Shown piece after piece: positions 29,367 through 39,263 of a DNA stretch of 64,000 bases. The position numbers were made by a program, and so were the translations under genes. The stretch is from NCBI RefSeq assembly GCF_017744095.1, contig NZ_JAGHQX010000005.1:186001-250000 (forward strand), given 5' to 3'. Every line of letters starts with the position of its first letter. Positions within the stretch are counted from its first letter, which is position 1. The DNA comes from Shimia sp. R10_1 (lineage in GTDB: Bacteria > Pseudomonadota > Alphaproteobacteria > Rhodobacterales > Rhodobacteraceae). The notes below the pieces were generated by a model. That model was not told where the DNA came from. It ran no database searches and worked only from the letters and a program-made list of their open reading frames with translations.

Positions 29367-30088
29367 TTGGGAAGATTTCCGGAACGCTGGAGTATCGCAG
29401 CACAGACCATGTTTTGATCGATGTGCGCGGCGTCGGCTATATGGTTTATTGCTCTGACCGCACGCTGGCTGGGATGCCGGGTGTTGGCGAAGCCGTGGCA
29501 CTCTACACAGACTTGCTGGTGCGCGAAGACTTGTTGCAACTCTTTGGTTTTGCCAGTCTTTTTGAAAAGGAATGGCACCGTTTGCTGATGGGTGTGCAAG
29601 GCATTGGCGCAAAAGCCAGTCTTGCGATCCTTGGCACTTTGGGCGCCGAAGGCGTGAGCCGGGCCGTCACCCTTGGCGATGTGGCTGCGATCAAAGCGGC
29701 CAAAGGTGTGGGCCCGAAGACCGCGCAACGTGTTGTTATTGAACTAAAAGACAAGGCGCCTGAGGTCATGGCGCTTGGCGGCAGCCTGAGCAATGCGATG
29801 GCCACTGCCGCGGGGGAAGGTGCACAGGCGGCACCAGAAGAGGACGCTGTGATCGAAGAGGCAGGTCCAGCGCCAGTTGCAACAGGGGATGGTGCGTCAG
29901 GGGTCAAAGGCTCCGCAGCTGAGGCATCGATGAGCGTGCAGGCCGACGCCCTGTCTGCGCTTGGCAACCTTGGCTACAGCCCGTCTGACGCCGCAACGGC
30001 GGTGGCGCAGGCGGCGGGCGAAGATCCTGAGGCTGACACGGCTTCACTGATCCGATCGGCGCTTAAGCTATTGGCACCGAAGGGATAA
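29363..30088 (+). CDS. ruvA: Holliday junction branch migration protein RuvA
   Basis: This 241-residue protein has an OB-fold N-terminus ([20 protein letters not shown]), helix-hairpin-helix motifs ([17 protein letters not shown] and [21 protein letters not shown]), and a C-terminal RuvB-binding domain ([22 protein letters not shown]). It is about 40 residues longer than E. coli RuvA. The extra length is an Ala/Glu/Gly-rich linker at about residues 145-190. It starts inside the ruvC stop (ATGA), and ruvB follows after three bases. Confidence 0.95.
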   Translation: MIGKISGTLEYRSTDHVLIDVRGVGYMVYCSDRTLAGMPGVGEAVALYTDLLVREDLLQLFGFASLFEKEWHRLLMGVQGIGAKASLAILGTLGAEGVSRAVTLGDVAAIKAAKGVGPKTAQRVVIELKDKAPEVMALGGSLSNAMATAAGEGAQAAPEEDAVIEEAGPAPVATGDGASGVKGSAAEASMSVQADALSALGNLGYSPSDAATAVAQAAGEDPEADTASLIRSALKLLAPKG

Positions 30089-30091
30089 TTT

Positions 30092-31129
30092 ATGGATCAG
30101 CCAGACCCGACACTGCGCCCGGAGCCCCGGCCTGAGGATGCTGACCGTGCGCTGCGCCCGCAGGAGCTTGAAGCCTTTATTGGTCAGGCGGAGGCGCGGG
30201 CCAACTTGCGTGTATTTATTGAAAGTGCCCGGCGGCGCGGTGAGGCAATGGACCACACGTTGTTCCACGGTCCCCCCGGTTTGGGAAAGACCACGCTGGC
30301 GCAGATTATGGCGCGGGAACTTGGGGTGAACTTCCGGATGACCTCTGGCCCGGTGCTCGCCAAGGCTGGAGATTTGGCGGCGATCCTGACCAATCTGGAA
30401 GCGCGGGATGTTTTATTCATCGACGAAATTCACCGATTGAACCCGGCTGTGGAGGAAGTGCTCTATCCGGCGATGGAGGATTTTGAGCTTGATCTTGTGA
30501 TCGGTGAAGGGCCTGCGGCGCGGACAGTTCGTATTGAATTACAACCCTTTACGCTGGTCGGGGCGACCACGCGGCTTGGGCTGCTGACCACGCCTTTGCG
30601 CGATCGTTTTGGCATTCCGACGCGGCTGCAGTTTTACACCGAAGATGAGCTGAATGAGATTGTCACCCGCAATGCCCGCAAACTTGGTGTGCCATCGCAA
30701 GAAGGCGGGGCGCGTGAGATTGCGCGGCGGTCGCGAGGCACCCCGCGGATTGCCGGGCGGCTGCTGCGCCGTGTGGTGGATTTTGCGCTGGTGGAAGGTG
30801 ATGGGATCATCACAAAAAGCCTTGCAGATGGGTCACTTACGCGGCTTGGGGTGGACAATCTGGGCCTTGATGGGGCCGACCGCCGCTATCTGCTTTTCAT
30901 TGCGGAAAACTACGGAGGTGGCCCTGTCGGCATTGACACGATCAGCGCCGCGCTGAGCGAGAGCCGGGATGCGATTGAAGAGGTGATTGAGCCGTTTCTT
31001 TTGCAGCAGGGGCTTATTCAGCGGACGCCGCGCGGGCGCATGCTTGCGCAAAAAGCGTGGCGGCATTTGGGGCTTTCTGCGCCAAAACGACCGGATCAGT
31101 CGGACCTGTTTACTTCTAAAAAGAGCTGA
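30092..31129 (+). CDS. ruvB: Holliday junction branch migration ATPase RuvB
   Basis: This 345-residue AAA+ motor drives branch migration with RuvA. Walker A is [14 protein letters not shown], Walker B is [11 protein letters not shown], and sensor 1 is [19 protein letters not shown]. The C-terminal winged helix ends with the usual [17 protein letters not shown]. Length is typical. It closes the ruvCAB operon. Confidence 0.97.
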   Translation: MDQPDPTLRPEPRPEDADRALRPQELEAFIGQAEARANLRVFIESARRRGEAMDHTLFHGPPGLGKTTLAQIMARELGVNFRMTSGPVLAKAGDLAAILTNLEARDVLFIDEIHRLNPAVEEVLYPAMEDFELDLVIGEGPAARTVRIELQPFTLVGATTRLGLLTTPLRDRFGIPTRLQFYTEDELNEIVTRNARKLGVPSQEGGAREIARRSRGTPRIAGRLLRRVVDFALVEGDGIITKSLADGSLTRLGVDNLGLDGADRRYLLFIAENYGGGPVGIDTISAALSESRDAIEEVIEPFLLQQGLIQRTPRGRMLAQKAWRHLGLSAPKRPDQSDLFTSKKS

Positions 31130-31267
31130 AAATCGGACGTCGGTATTGCGTCGGTATCACGACTGTATTGCGACGGTGGAATTTTCGGTGTTCTGAAATG
31201 GCCCTGTTCGTTATGGCGGCGCGCGTTGCCGTAACAAATGAGGCTGATTTCGGGATGCGAAAGCCGT

Positions 31268-32131
31268 TTACCGTGCTGCTTGTCGCAACCTGCGGGCTTG
31301 TAGTCCGGGTAAGGCGGCAGAGAGCACGCCCGCGCCAAGGATCAGAGTGAGCCCGACCCATGTGAGCGTGGCGGGCAGCGTGCCAAAGATCACCCAGCCG
31401 AGTGCGGTGGCGCTGAGCAGTTGCAGGTAGACCAGCGGGGCAAGTTGTGCGGCTTCGGCGCGGCGATAGGCGAACAGCAGAAGCAGGTTGCCGCCCATGG
31501 AGAAAGCTGCGCTCGCAACTGTCAGGGCGCTGAACTCCAGCGTCATGCTTTCTGGCAGGTGTGGCAGACCCAAGGGCGTCAGAATGAGCGCTCCCAACAC
31601 AAGCTGCGTGACCAGCATATCGGTTGGTCGCACAGTGCCTGAAAGCCAGCGCGAGATCGTCAGGAAGGTGCCATAACACATCCCCGCGCCAACCGCATAG
31701 AGCAGGCCGGTAGACATGTTTGCGCTGGGGCGTACGACGAGCAGCACACCAATGAAGCCAACCGCCATCAACATGTTGCGGCTGGGGGTTGCAGGCTCTT
31801 TCAAGAGCGTGACGGACAGCAGATATGAAAAGATCGGGCCGATGAAGAAGGCGGCAAACACATCTGCGATTGGGGCGGTCTGCAGGGCATTTTGAATGCA
31901 GAAGATTCCGCAGCTCATGAGAGCGCCACGCAGCCAGATCCCCCAGTGGCGCAAGGCGCCTATCATCGACGGGCGCATCAACGGCACCACCATTAGCGCG
32001 CCAAGAGCAAAGCGGGACCACGCCACAAAGATTGGACTGGCCTCATGGTTTTGCATCATGAGTTTGCCAGCAGTGTCCCCGGCAGGGATCATCGACATGG
32101 CCACAAACATCAGAGCAAAGACTTTGAACAT
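31268..32131 (-). CDS. EamA/DMT-family transporter
   Basis: This 287-residue membrane protein has about ten hydrophobic helices in two EamA repeats. The first repeat begins KLMMQNHEASPIFVAWSRFALGAL; the second contains YRRAEAAQLAPLVYLQLLSATALGW, the block typical of drug/metabolite exporters. It is monocistronic and convergent with ruvB. The substrate is unknown. A second EamA protein is encoded at 38.4-39.3 kb but is clearly different in sequence. Confidence 0.8.
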   Translation of the reverse strand: MFKVFALMFVAMSMIPAGDTAGKLMMQNHEASPIFVAWSRFALGALMVVPLMRPSMIGALRHWGIWLRGALMSCGIFCIQNALQTAPIADVFAAFFIGPIFSYLLSVTLLKEPATPSRNMLMAVGFIGVLLVVRPSANMSTGLLYAVGAGMCYGTFLTISRWLSGTVRPTDMLVTQLVLGALILTPLGLPHLPESMTLEFSALTVASAAFSMGGNLLLLFAYRRAEAAQLAPLVYLQLLSATALGWVIFGTLPATLTWVGLTLILGAGVLSAALPGLQARRLRQAAR

Positions 32132-32251
32132 GCACTTCCCTTAACAGGTAAATTAACGAAGCTAAACCCCATGAGATTTGTGTGTTTTGTTCGCAGGAAA
32201 GCGCTGCGCGGCTGTTGAACCAAAGCGCAGAACAACGCTACGGTTGCTGTT

Positions 32252-33748
32252 ATGACAAAGCGCTTTTCTCGCCGTTCGTTTTTGACGCTGACTGCCGCAA
32301 GCTTGGCGACGCCGAGTTTGGCAAATGCCCCGAGCCGTTCCTTGCGCCCTGTGCTGCGCCCGAGCGCGCAGTCGTTGATCAACGCTGCGCCGACGGCTGA
32401 AAGCCTGATCCGGGACAGTGGGCTGTCCGGCAAGATCAGCTATGCCGTGGCACGGGCCGGAGAGGGGGGCGGCATCTTGGAGGGGCACAATGCGGCGGCG
32501 GGTCTGCCGCCTGCGAGCGTCACAAAGGTGCTGACGGCGCTTTATGCGCTGCATTATCTGGGGCCGACCCATCGATTTGTCACAAGCCTTGTTGCTGTGG
32601 GGACTGTGCAGAATGGGGTGCTGAAAGGTGATCTGGTGCTGCGCGGCGGGGGGGACCCGACGTTGGACACAAACCGGCTTGCCGATCTGGCACGGACCCT
32701 GAAAGCCTCTGGCATTCGTGAGGTGACAGGGCGGTTCTTGGTGTGGGGCGGAGCGCTGCCTGCGACAAAGCAGATCGACGACAAGCAACCCGCTGAGGCA
32801 GGTTATAATCCTGCGGTGTCGGGGCTCGCGCTGAACTATAATCGTGTGCATTTCGAGTGGAAGCGGAGTGGCAACGGCTATGGTGTGACGATGGATGCGC
32901 GCAGTGACAGATATCGTCCTGCGGTCACGGTGGCAGAGATGAAAATCGAAAACCGGGCGGTGCCGGTTTATACCTACAAGTCTGCTGGGAAAACGGATCA
33001 GTGGACGGTGGCGCGGGGCGCGCTTGGCAATGGGGGCGCGCGTTGGCTGCCGGTGCGGCAGCCAGAGCTTTATGCCGGTGAAGTGTTTCGCACGCTTGCC
33101 CGCGCCCATGGGGTGCAGCTGAAAGCGCCGAAGGTGGCGCGGGGTGCGCCGCGTGGCACCATTGTGGCGCGCCAGCAAAGCCCCGATTTGCGCACGATCC
33201 TCAAAGGTATGTTGAAGTACTCGACCAACTTGACGGCGGAGATGGTGGGTTTGGCGGCGAGCCAGGCGCGCGGCGCGCAGCCTGCTTCGCTTCGGCAGTC
33301 AGCGGGTGCGATGAATGCCTGGGCCAAGGAGCAACTTGGGATGCAGGCAGCGGCGCTGGTGGATCACTCTGGATTGGGAGAGGCGTCGCGGCTGCGTGCG
33401 GATGAGACAGCGCTGATGTTGGCGAAGGCGGGGCAGCATGCGGTGTTGCAGCCGATTTTGAAAGACATCCCGCTGAGAGATGAAAACGGCCGCCCGATCA
33501 AGTCGCATCCGGTGAAGGTGAAGGCCAAAACGGGGACCCTGCATTTTGTGAGTGCCCTAGCAGGATATCTGAATGCGCCGGATGGCAAAGTTCTGGCGTT
33601 TGCGATTTTTGAGGCGGATGTGAATGCGCGGGCGCGGTTGATTGGACCGAACAGAGAGAGGCCCAAGGGGGCGCGCACCTGGAACGGGCGTGCAAAACGA
33701 TTGCAGCAGGCTTTGATTGCACGTTGGGGCACGGTGTATGGGGCTTAG
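32252..33748 (+). CDS. dacB: D-alanyl-D-alanine carboxypeptidase/endopeptidase (PBP4 type)
   Basis: This 498-residue class C penicillin-binding protein acts on periplasmic peptidoglycan. The catalytic motifs are visible: SxxK as S89-V-T-K92, SxN as KYSTNLTAE, and KTG as KAKTGTLHFVS. The N-terminus carries a twin-arginine-like signal (RRSFLTLTAASLA). It would trim or cut peptide cross-links. It is flanked by an exporter and a sensor kinase, with no apparent operon partner. Confidence 0.92.
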   Translation: MTKRFSRRSFLTLTAASLATPSLANAPSRSLRPVLRPSAQSLINAAPTAESLIRDSGLSGKISYAVARAGEGGGILEGHNAAAGLPPASVTKVLTALYALHYLGPTHRFVTSLVAVGTVQNGVLKGDLVLRGGGDPTLDTNRLADLARTLKASGIREVTGRFLVWGGALPATKQIDDKQPAEAGYNPAVSGLALNYNRVHFEWKRSGNGYGVTMDARSDRYRPAVTVAEMKIENRAVPVYTYKSAGKTDQWTVARGALGNGGARWLPVRQPELYAGEVFRTLARAHGVQLKAPKVARGAPRGTIVARQQSPDLRTILKGMLKYSTNLTAEMVGLAASQARGAQPASLRQSAGAMNAWAKEQLGMQAAALVDHSGLGEASRLRADETALMLAKAGQHAVLQPILKDIPLRDENGRPIKSHPVKVKAKTGTLHFVSALAGYLNAPDGKVLAFAIFEADVNARARLIGPNRERPKGARTWNGRAKRLQQALIARWGTVYGA

Positions 33749-33916
33749 CAATGCACGTGCTGTGGAGATGACAGAAACGCAGCATTCCAGGGCGATTTTG
33801 GCTGAATGAGTGGTTTTGACCACTTGTTTTGTAACAGTCTCGTTACCATGTGAGTTTCCGTTTTGGTATGTGATCTACGCATTAGGCGTATTTCAGAAGA
33901 GTTGGGTGCGTCCTGT

Positions 33917-35548
33917 ATGACAAAGGATCTGATGGATCAGTTTGCGTTTCTAGATGCCGTGAAGGGTGCGATTTTTGTGCTTGAAGTCGCACAGGATGGC
34001 ATGCCGCGCTACGCTAAGGTGAACAAAGAGTGGCAACTGCGCACGGAGATTGATGCGGAGTTCGCGATCGGAAAAACAGCCTACGAGATTTTTGGTGGTG
34101 CCAATGGCAAGCGCGGGCTGCAGTTGCATCTGGATGCGATGGAAGCGCAAACAGAGATGGCCTATATCGTCACCATTCCATTTGAAAACAGGATCGCGGA
34201 TTTCCGAACCACGCTGATGCCGGTTTTTGATGATGCGGGGAAGCTCACGCACATTGTTGGCACCACAGATGACATCACTTCCGCGCGGGAGCGGGATCAG
34301 GCGCTGGAACTCAATCGATTGGCGCGGGAGGAAGCCGAGAACGCGGTGCACGCCAAAGAGCGATTTCTTGCCAATATGAGTCATGAGATTCGCACACCGA
34401 TGAACGGTATACTGGGCATGTCGGAGCTTTTGGCTGAGACAGATCTCAATGCACAGCAGCGGCTTTTTGCGAAAACCATTCACAACTCTGCTGATGCACT
34501 GCTGACCATCGTGAATGACGTTCTGGATTTTTCAAAGATCGAGGCAGATAAGATCTCTTTGAATGATGGGCCTTTTTCCTTGCGAGATTTGGTGCAGGAG
34601 TGCTGTGCGTTGCTGGGGCTGCATTCGGATGCAAAAAATCTGAAGATGGAGGTGATCTACCCTGAAAGCGTGCCGAGCGCCTTTGTTGGCGACGTCAACC
34701 GGTTGCGCCAGGTTTTGATGAACCTGATTGGCAACGCGGTGAAGTTCACGCAGGAGGGAGGTGTGTCTGTCGGTGTGTCCTATGACACCGAAGATCGAGA
34801 CTGGCCCCTGAAGATTGCGGTGACCGATACAGGGGCTGGCATTGCGCCGAGACAGCAAGAAGCGATTTTTGCCGCTTTTGAGCAAGCGCATGAGGACGGT
34901 GAACTTCGCGGCAAAGGCACGGGGCTGGGGCTGGCCATCAGCAAGGCATTGGTGGAGCGCATGGGCGGTACAATCACAGTTGAGAGTGTGCCGGGGGAGG
35001 GCTCTACTTTTGTGGTGTCTTTGGGATTGGCGCCCAGCGATGTGGTGCCCCTTCCTGTGGCTACACCTGTCCAGCCAACCTATCATGAACCGGAGGTGGT
35101 GGCCGAGCCTACACCCAAACTTGTTTGGTCGAGCGACAATATCACGGCTCACAGGCGCTCTGATGCCAATCCGCCGCTGCTGTCGGGGCTGCGTGTGTTG
35201 GTTGCAGAAGACAATATGACCAATCAGATGGTGGTGCGCAAAATGCTGGAGCCGACCGGGGTGGACATGAGTTTTGCAGCTGACGGTCAGGCCGCTCTCA
35301 CGGCCTATACAGAAGGGGGCTGTGATGTGATCCTGATGGATGTGTCGATGCCCGTAATGGGCGGATTGGAAGCCACGCGCGCGATCCGGCGCTTTGAGAC
35401 AGCGCGGGGATGGTCGCGGTGCAAGATTGTCGCGCTGACCGCCAATGCGCAACCCAGCGATGAAGAGGCCTGTCTCGCCGCTGGGATGGATGATTTTCTG
35501 AGCAAGCCATTTCGCAAACGGGCTTTGCTTGACGCACTTAACCTATAG
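33917..35548 (+). CDS. Cytosolic hybrid histidine kinase (PAS-HisKA-HATPase-REC)
   Basis: This 543-residue sensor has no membrane segment. Order: a PAS-like domain (about 1-130, with LTHIVGTTDDITSARERD closing it); a HisKA dimer domain with phospho-acceptor H156 in NMSHEIRTPMNG; an ATPase domain (NLIGNAVKFT, DTGAGI, GKGTGLGLAIS, up to about 375); and a receiver with phospho-acceptor D475 in VILMDVSMPVMGG. The ATG at 33917 is chosen; a TTG at 33863 is also open. No HPt or response regulator is adjacent, so the phosphorelay partner is unknown. The layout resembles LuxQ/BarA-type kinases that end in a phosphotransfer step elsewhere. Confidence 0.88.
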   Translation: MTKDLMDQFAFLDAVKGAIFVLEVAQDGMPRYAKVNKEWQLRTEIDAEFAIGKTAYEIFGGANGKRGLQLHLDAMEAQTEMAYIVTIPFENRIADFRTTLMPVFDDAGKLTHIVGTTDDITSARERDQALELNRLAREEAENAVHAKERFLANMSHEIRTPMNGILGMSELLAETDLNAQQRLFAKTIHNSADALLTIVNDVLDFSKIEADKISLNDGPFSLRDLVQECCALLGLHSDAKNLKMEVIYPESVPSAFVGDVNRLRQVLMNLIGNAVKFTQEGGVSVGVSYDTEDRDWPLKIAVTDTGAGIAPRQQEAIFAAFEQAHEDGELRGKGTGLGLAISKALVERMGGTITVESVPGEGSTFVVSLGLAPSDVVPLPVATPVQPTYHEPEVVAEPTPKLVWSSDNITAHRRSDANPPLLSGLRVLVAEDNMTNQMVVRKMLEPTGVDMSFAADGQAALTAYTEGGCDVILMDVSMPVMGGLEATRAIRRFETARGWSRCKIVALTANAQPSDEEACLAAGMDDFLSKPFRKRALLDALNL

Positions 35549-35611
35549 TGCAGGCGCCTCCTCAAGGCTGAGAAGGGCCTGCGATCGGTGTGTACCCTAA
35601 ACCTGTCGCTG

Positions 35612-36034
35612 TCAGGTCATGTGACGCGCACGGGCGCCGCGTTCGATGCCCGCTGCGTGCAGGCGATCCAGATCCAGCTCATAGCGGATTTCTTCGAGCA
35701 GGCGCAGCTCTGGTTCGGCCAGCGTGCCGTCCGCGGCGGCCACATCACAGGCCAGCGCATAGGCGGTTTCAAACAGACGCTCATCCAGATTGTCGCGCAC
35801 CAGACCAAAGAGAGCGGCCAGACCGTCTTCCTGCTCAAACAGATCAAACACGATCTGGCTGATAATCTGCATCCGGTCGAGATCATACTCGGCAAAGACT
35901 GGCAGGTGATTCACCGCCGCCTGAATTTTCACGAGTTCTGCGGTGCGGATGTTTTCATCAGAGGCGGAGACAGCCACCATCACCAAGACCAGACAGTCCT
36001 GCGGCGTGAGCGGGTGGGGAAGTTCTTGGGTCAC
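35612..36034 (-). CDS. TerB-like tellurite resistance family protein
   Basis: This 140-residue all-helical protein belongs to the TerB/DUF-like acidic helix bundle group: QDCLVLVMVAVSASDENIRTAELVKIQ, then ACDVAAADGTLAEPELRLLEEIRYELDLD. The AADGxxxxxE pattern is the typical metal-associated element. A GTG start at 36034 is chosen because AAAGGA lies about nine bases upstream; the open frame continues to 36178 without protein character. It is divergent from the lysyl-tRNA synthetase gene. TerB proteins are often linked to membrane stress, but a function cannot be assigned here. Confidence 0.75.
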   Translation of the reverse strand: MTQELPHPLTPQDCLVLVMVAVSASDENIRTAELVKIQAAVNHLPVFAEYDLDRMQIISQIVFDLFEQEDGLAALFGLVRDNLDERLFETAYALACDVAAADGTLAEPELRLLEEIRYELDLDRLHAAGIERGARARHMT

Positions 36035-36177
36035 GTGCAAATCCTTTGCAATGCTGTGTTGCAGTGCAGAATATTGACTGCCAGTCTCTGGGGCAATAGG
36101 AAGCGTCGGATTGTCGCGTGCAATGAAGCACGTGGCTGTTTTTTGCTGAAACCCCGATCCTGAACCGGAGATGGACA

Positions 36178-37830
36178 ATGTCTGACCTGCGCGCAGCAGC
36201 CCTCGAATCCAAAGCTTGGCCTTTTGAAGAAGCGCGAAAGCTTCTCAAACGCTATGCAAAGGGTGCGCCTGAGAAGGGCTATGTTCTTTTTGAAACCGGC
36301 TATGGCCCATCGGGTCTGCCGCACATTGGCACATTTGGCGAAGTGGCTCGCACCACGATGATCAAAGTGGCGTTTGAGGCGATCAGCGACATTCCAACGA
36401 AACTGATCTGTTTCTCTGACGATTTGGACGGGCTGCGCAAAGTGCCGTCGAATGTGCCAAATCCTGAGAATCTTGAGCCCTATCTGCAGATGCCGCTGAC
36501 GGCGGTGCCTGATCCGTTTGGCACTCACGACAGCTTTGGTGCGCACAACAACGCCATGCTGCGCCGCTTCCTGGATACCTTTGGCTTTGAGTATGAATTC
36601 TACTCCGCCAAGGAATTCTATGAATCCGGTCAGTTTGACGAGGTGCTGAAGCGCGCGGTGGACAACTATGATGCCATCATGGCGATCATGCTGAAATCCC
36701 TGCGCGAGGAGCGCGCCGCGACCTATTCGATTTTCTTGCCGCTGCACCCGGAAACCGGTCGTGTGCTTTATGTGCCGATGAAAAAGGTCTGCGCGGAAAC
36801 CTATACCGTCACCTTTGACGATGAGGACGGCAAGGAATGGACCGTGCCAGTGACCGGCGGCAATGTGAAGCTGCAGTGGAAGCCGGATTTTGGCGCCCGC
36901 TGGGCCGCGCTGGGCGTCGATTTTGAGATGTATGGCAAGGAGCACGCCACCAACGAAAAGATCTATGACGCGATCTGTCGTGCGCTGGGCGGGCGTCAGC
37001 CAAACCACTTCTCCTACGAGCTGTTCCTGGATGAAAACGGGCAGAAGATTTCGAAATCTTCGGGCAATGGTGTGTCGATTGACGAGTGGCTGACCTATGC
37101 CTCCACCGAAAGCCTTGCCTATTTCATGTATCAGAAGCCAAAGACCGCAAAGCGGATGCATTTTGATGTGATCCCGAAAGCGGTGGATGAGTATCACCAG
37201 CAGTTGCGCGCCTATCATGGCCAAGACATCAAGGCTCAGCTGAACAACCCGGTGTGGCACATTCACGGCGGCGACGTGCCGCAATCGGATATGGTGGTGC
37301 CATATTCCATGCTGCTCAACATTGCCTCTGTGTCCAACGCGGAAGACAAAGAGACGCTTTGGGGCTTCATCAACAAATATGCGCCTGATGCGACAGCGGA
37401 AACCCATCCGGGTATGGATGCGGCGGCAGGTCATGCGGTGCGTTACTTCAATGACTTTGTGAAGCCTGCGAAAACCTACCGTGCGCCCACAGAGCAAGAG
37501 CGCCGTGCGCTGGAAGATCTGGCGGGGGCGCTCGCCTCGCCTGAGACAGCGCTGGCCGTGATCGCAGCCAAGAACGCACTGGTGGGCAACGAAGATCCGC
37601 TGCCGGAGCCAAACTTTGCGGATGAGGAATTCCTGCAGTCTATCGTTTTTGCGGTTGGTAAAAACCATGGGTTTGAACCGCTGCGCGATTGGTTCAAGGC
37701 GATCTATGAAGTGCTTTTGGGCGACTCCCAAGGCCCACGCTTTGGCAGCTTCATTGCGCTTTACGGCGTGGAAGAAACCTTGACGCTGATCCACAGCGCG
37801 CTGGCGGGCGATCTGGTCAAGCCTGCGTAA
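36178..37830 (+). CDS. lysS: Lysyl-tRNA synthetase, class I
   Basis: This 550-residue protein is a class I synthetase, the archaeal type, not the class II LysRS of most bacteria. The HIGH-like motif is HIGT (residues 49-52) and the KMSKS-like motif is KISKS (290-294). The family start [26 protein letters not shown] is diagnostic. Class I LysRS is a known alphaproteobacterial trait, and many of these organisms have no class II enzyme. It charges tRNA-Lys in the cytosol. It is followed by a terminator. Confidence 0.96.
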   Translation: MSDLRAAALESKAWPFEEARKLLKRYAKGAPEKGYVLFETGYGPSGLPHIGTFGEVARTTMIKVAFEAISDIPTKLICFSDDLDGLRKVPSNVPNPENLEPYLQMPLTAVPDPFGTHDSFGAHNNAMLRRFLDTFGFEYEFYSAKEFYESGQFDEVLKRAVDNYDAIMAIMLKSLREERAATYSIFLPLHPETGRVLYVPMKKVCAETYTVTFDDEDGKEWTVPVTGGNVKLQWKPDFGARWAALGVDFEMYGKEHATNEKIYDAICRALGGRQPNHFSYELFLDENGQKISKSSGNGVSIDEWLTYASTESLAYFMYQKPKTAKRMHFDVIPKAVDEYHQQLRAYHGQDIKAQLNNPVWHIHGGDVPQSDMVVPYSMLLNIASVSNAEDKETLWGFINKYAPDATAETHPGMDAAAGHAVRYFNDFVKPAKTYRAPTEQERRALEDLAGALASPETALAVIAAKNALVGNEDPLPEPNFADEEFLQSIVFAVGKNHGFEPLRDWFKAIYEVLLGDSQGPRFGSFIALYGVEETLTLIHSALAGDLVKPA

Positions 37831-37855
37831 GTCGCGGAAATAGAAAGACTTTTGG

Positions 37856-37890
37856 AACAGGTCCCACTTCGGTGGGGCCTGTTTGCGTTT
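37856..37890 (+). terminator. Rho-independent terminator after lysS
   Basis: A 12-bp stem AACAGGTCCCAC/GTGGGGCCTGTT (37856-37867 with 37872-37883, one T·G pair) has a TTCG loop, followed by TGCGTTT. Confidence 0.75.
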
Positions 37891-37959
37891 GGCGGTGCGA
37901 TGCGTCGAATGATCTGGGCGCGCGGTTGCGGCGTAGCCTTCCTAAAGGGAGGGACTGAG

Positions 37960-38376
37960 ATGAAACATATTTTGCTCGCCTTTGTTGTGGTGCTTGAGTT
38001 CACGCGATCCGGCGCGGCTCAGGCCCAAGAGAGCGCCAAGGCGGAAATTGAGGCGGTAATCAGCGCACAGATCGAGGCCTTTCGAGGCGACGATTTTGTC
38101 ACAGCCTTTGGATTTGCCGCGGACAATATCAGACGCCTGTTTCTGACGCCTGAGAACTTTGGCGCCATGGTGCAACGCGGCTACCCAATGGTGTATCGGC
38201 CCGAAACGGTGCAGTTTGGGGCGCAAACCTTGGAAGGAGCTGCGATCTGGCAGCGCGTTTTGATGAAAGACGCAGCTGGGGTTACACATGTGCTGAACTA
38301 TCTGATGGTGCCACAGAATGGCGTCTGGCGGATTGCAGCGGTGCAGTTGCAGCCCGCCTTAGATGCGGCCGCTTAA
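37960..38376 (+). CDS. DUF4864-like secreted protein
   Basis: This 138-residue protein has a signal peptide (about 1-23, ending GAAQAQ) followed by a compact domain: IEAVISAQIEAFRGDDFVTAFGFAADNIRRLF, then VTHVLNYLMVPQNGVWRIAAVQLQP. This matches the NTF2-like DUF4864 family seen in Rhodobacteraceae. The ATG at 37960 follows AAAGGGAGGG. The stop TAA interlocks with the stop of the convergent gene in a CTTAAG palindrome. Function is unknown. Confidence 0.75.
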   Translation: MKHILLAFVVVLEFTRSGAAQAQESAKAEIEAVISAQIEAFRGDDFVTAFGFAADNIRRLFLTPENFGAMVQRGYPMVYRPETVQFGAQTLEGAAIWQRVLMKDAAGVTHVLNYLMVPQNGVWRIAAVQLQPALDAAA

Positions 38377-39263
38377 GTCTGTTTGCTGCGCCCTTCGCGC
38401 CAGACCAGAATGCCCGCCGCTGTCAGGATCACGCCTGCGCCAAGCCAGCTGATGGCATCGGGCAGCACAGAGAACACCAAGGCGTCATAGAGGGCTGCAA
38501 AAGCGAGCGCGGCGTAAAAGAACGGCGCAACAAAGCTCGCATCAGCGAGCCGCATGGCGTTTATGAAGCAGGTCTGTGCAGAGGCCATCAGAAGGCCAAT
38601 GCCTGCCAGGGCCGCCCATTGCGGCCATGTCGGGGTTTGCCAGACAAACAGCGCGGCGGCCGTTGCGATCGCCAGGCCAATCGCGTTGTTGATCAGCAGA
38701 ATCTGAAAGGGGCGTTCGCGGCCTGTGAGCTTTTTGATAAAAATCAGCTCTCCCCCCATTGAGACAGCCGCGCACAGCGCAAGGATTGCGCCAAATTCCA
38801 GAGCGTCTGCGCCCGGTCGGGTGAGGATCATGGCGCCCGCAAACGCAAGCGCGGCAGAGCCCCAGCGCCATGGGCCGATTTTTTCACCCAGAAACGGGAT
38901 GGCCAGCAGCATGCCCACGACCGGGTTCAGAAAGCTAATCGCAGTGGCGTCCGATAATGGGATGAAGGCCGCGGCGGCAAACATGAGCGTCACGCCCCCC
39001 CAGCCCAGCGTCGAGCGGCCAATGTGCAGCCCCCAGTGTATGCGGCTGAAGGTTGGGCGTAAAATCATCGCAGCTGTGGCAAACCCCAGAAAGGCAAACA
39101 GAAAACGGCCATGGCTGATTTGCAGTGGGTGCAGGGCTGGGCCAAGGGCACCAGTGCCAAGCGCCTTGGCCAGCAGCGTTGTGCCTGCCGCAAACGCTGA
39201 GGCTGCAAGCGTGAGCGCGGCGGCGAGCGCAGGATTCGAGGCGGGCACAGGTGTGGGTTGCAT
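38373..39263 (-). CDS. EamA/DMT-family transporter
   Basis: This 296-residue membrane protein has about ten helices in two EamA repeats: LALSASAF-like start (LAASAFAAGTTLLAKALG), ISFLNPVVGMLLAIPFLGEKI, then a second repeat containing AFAALYDALVFSVLPDAISWLGAGVI. Typical of small-molecule exporters such as the RhaT/YedA group. The ATG at 39263 is chosen from the protein-like start MQPTPVPASNPAL. The substrate is unknown. Confidence 0.8.
   Translation of the reverse strand: MQPTPVPASNPALAAALTLAASAFAAGTTLLAKALGTGALGPALHPLQISHGRFLFAFLGFATAAMILRPTFSRIHWGLHIGRSTLGWGGVTLMFAAAAFIPLSDATAISFLNPVVGMLLAIPFLGEKIGPWRWGSAALAFAGAMILTRPGADALEFGAILALCAAVSMGGELIFIKKLTGRERPFQILLINNAIGLAIATAAALFVWQTPTWPQWAALAGIGLLMASAQTCFINAMRLADASFVAPFFYAALAFAALYDALVFSVLPDAISWLGAGVILTAAGILVWREGRSKQT

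Noticed and set aside
36031-37794. A 587-codon leftward frame opposite lysS
   Set aside because: It is an antisense shadow of the synthetase gene; the plus strand has HIGH and KMSKS motifs and the minus product is low-quality His/Arg-rich sequence.
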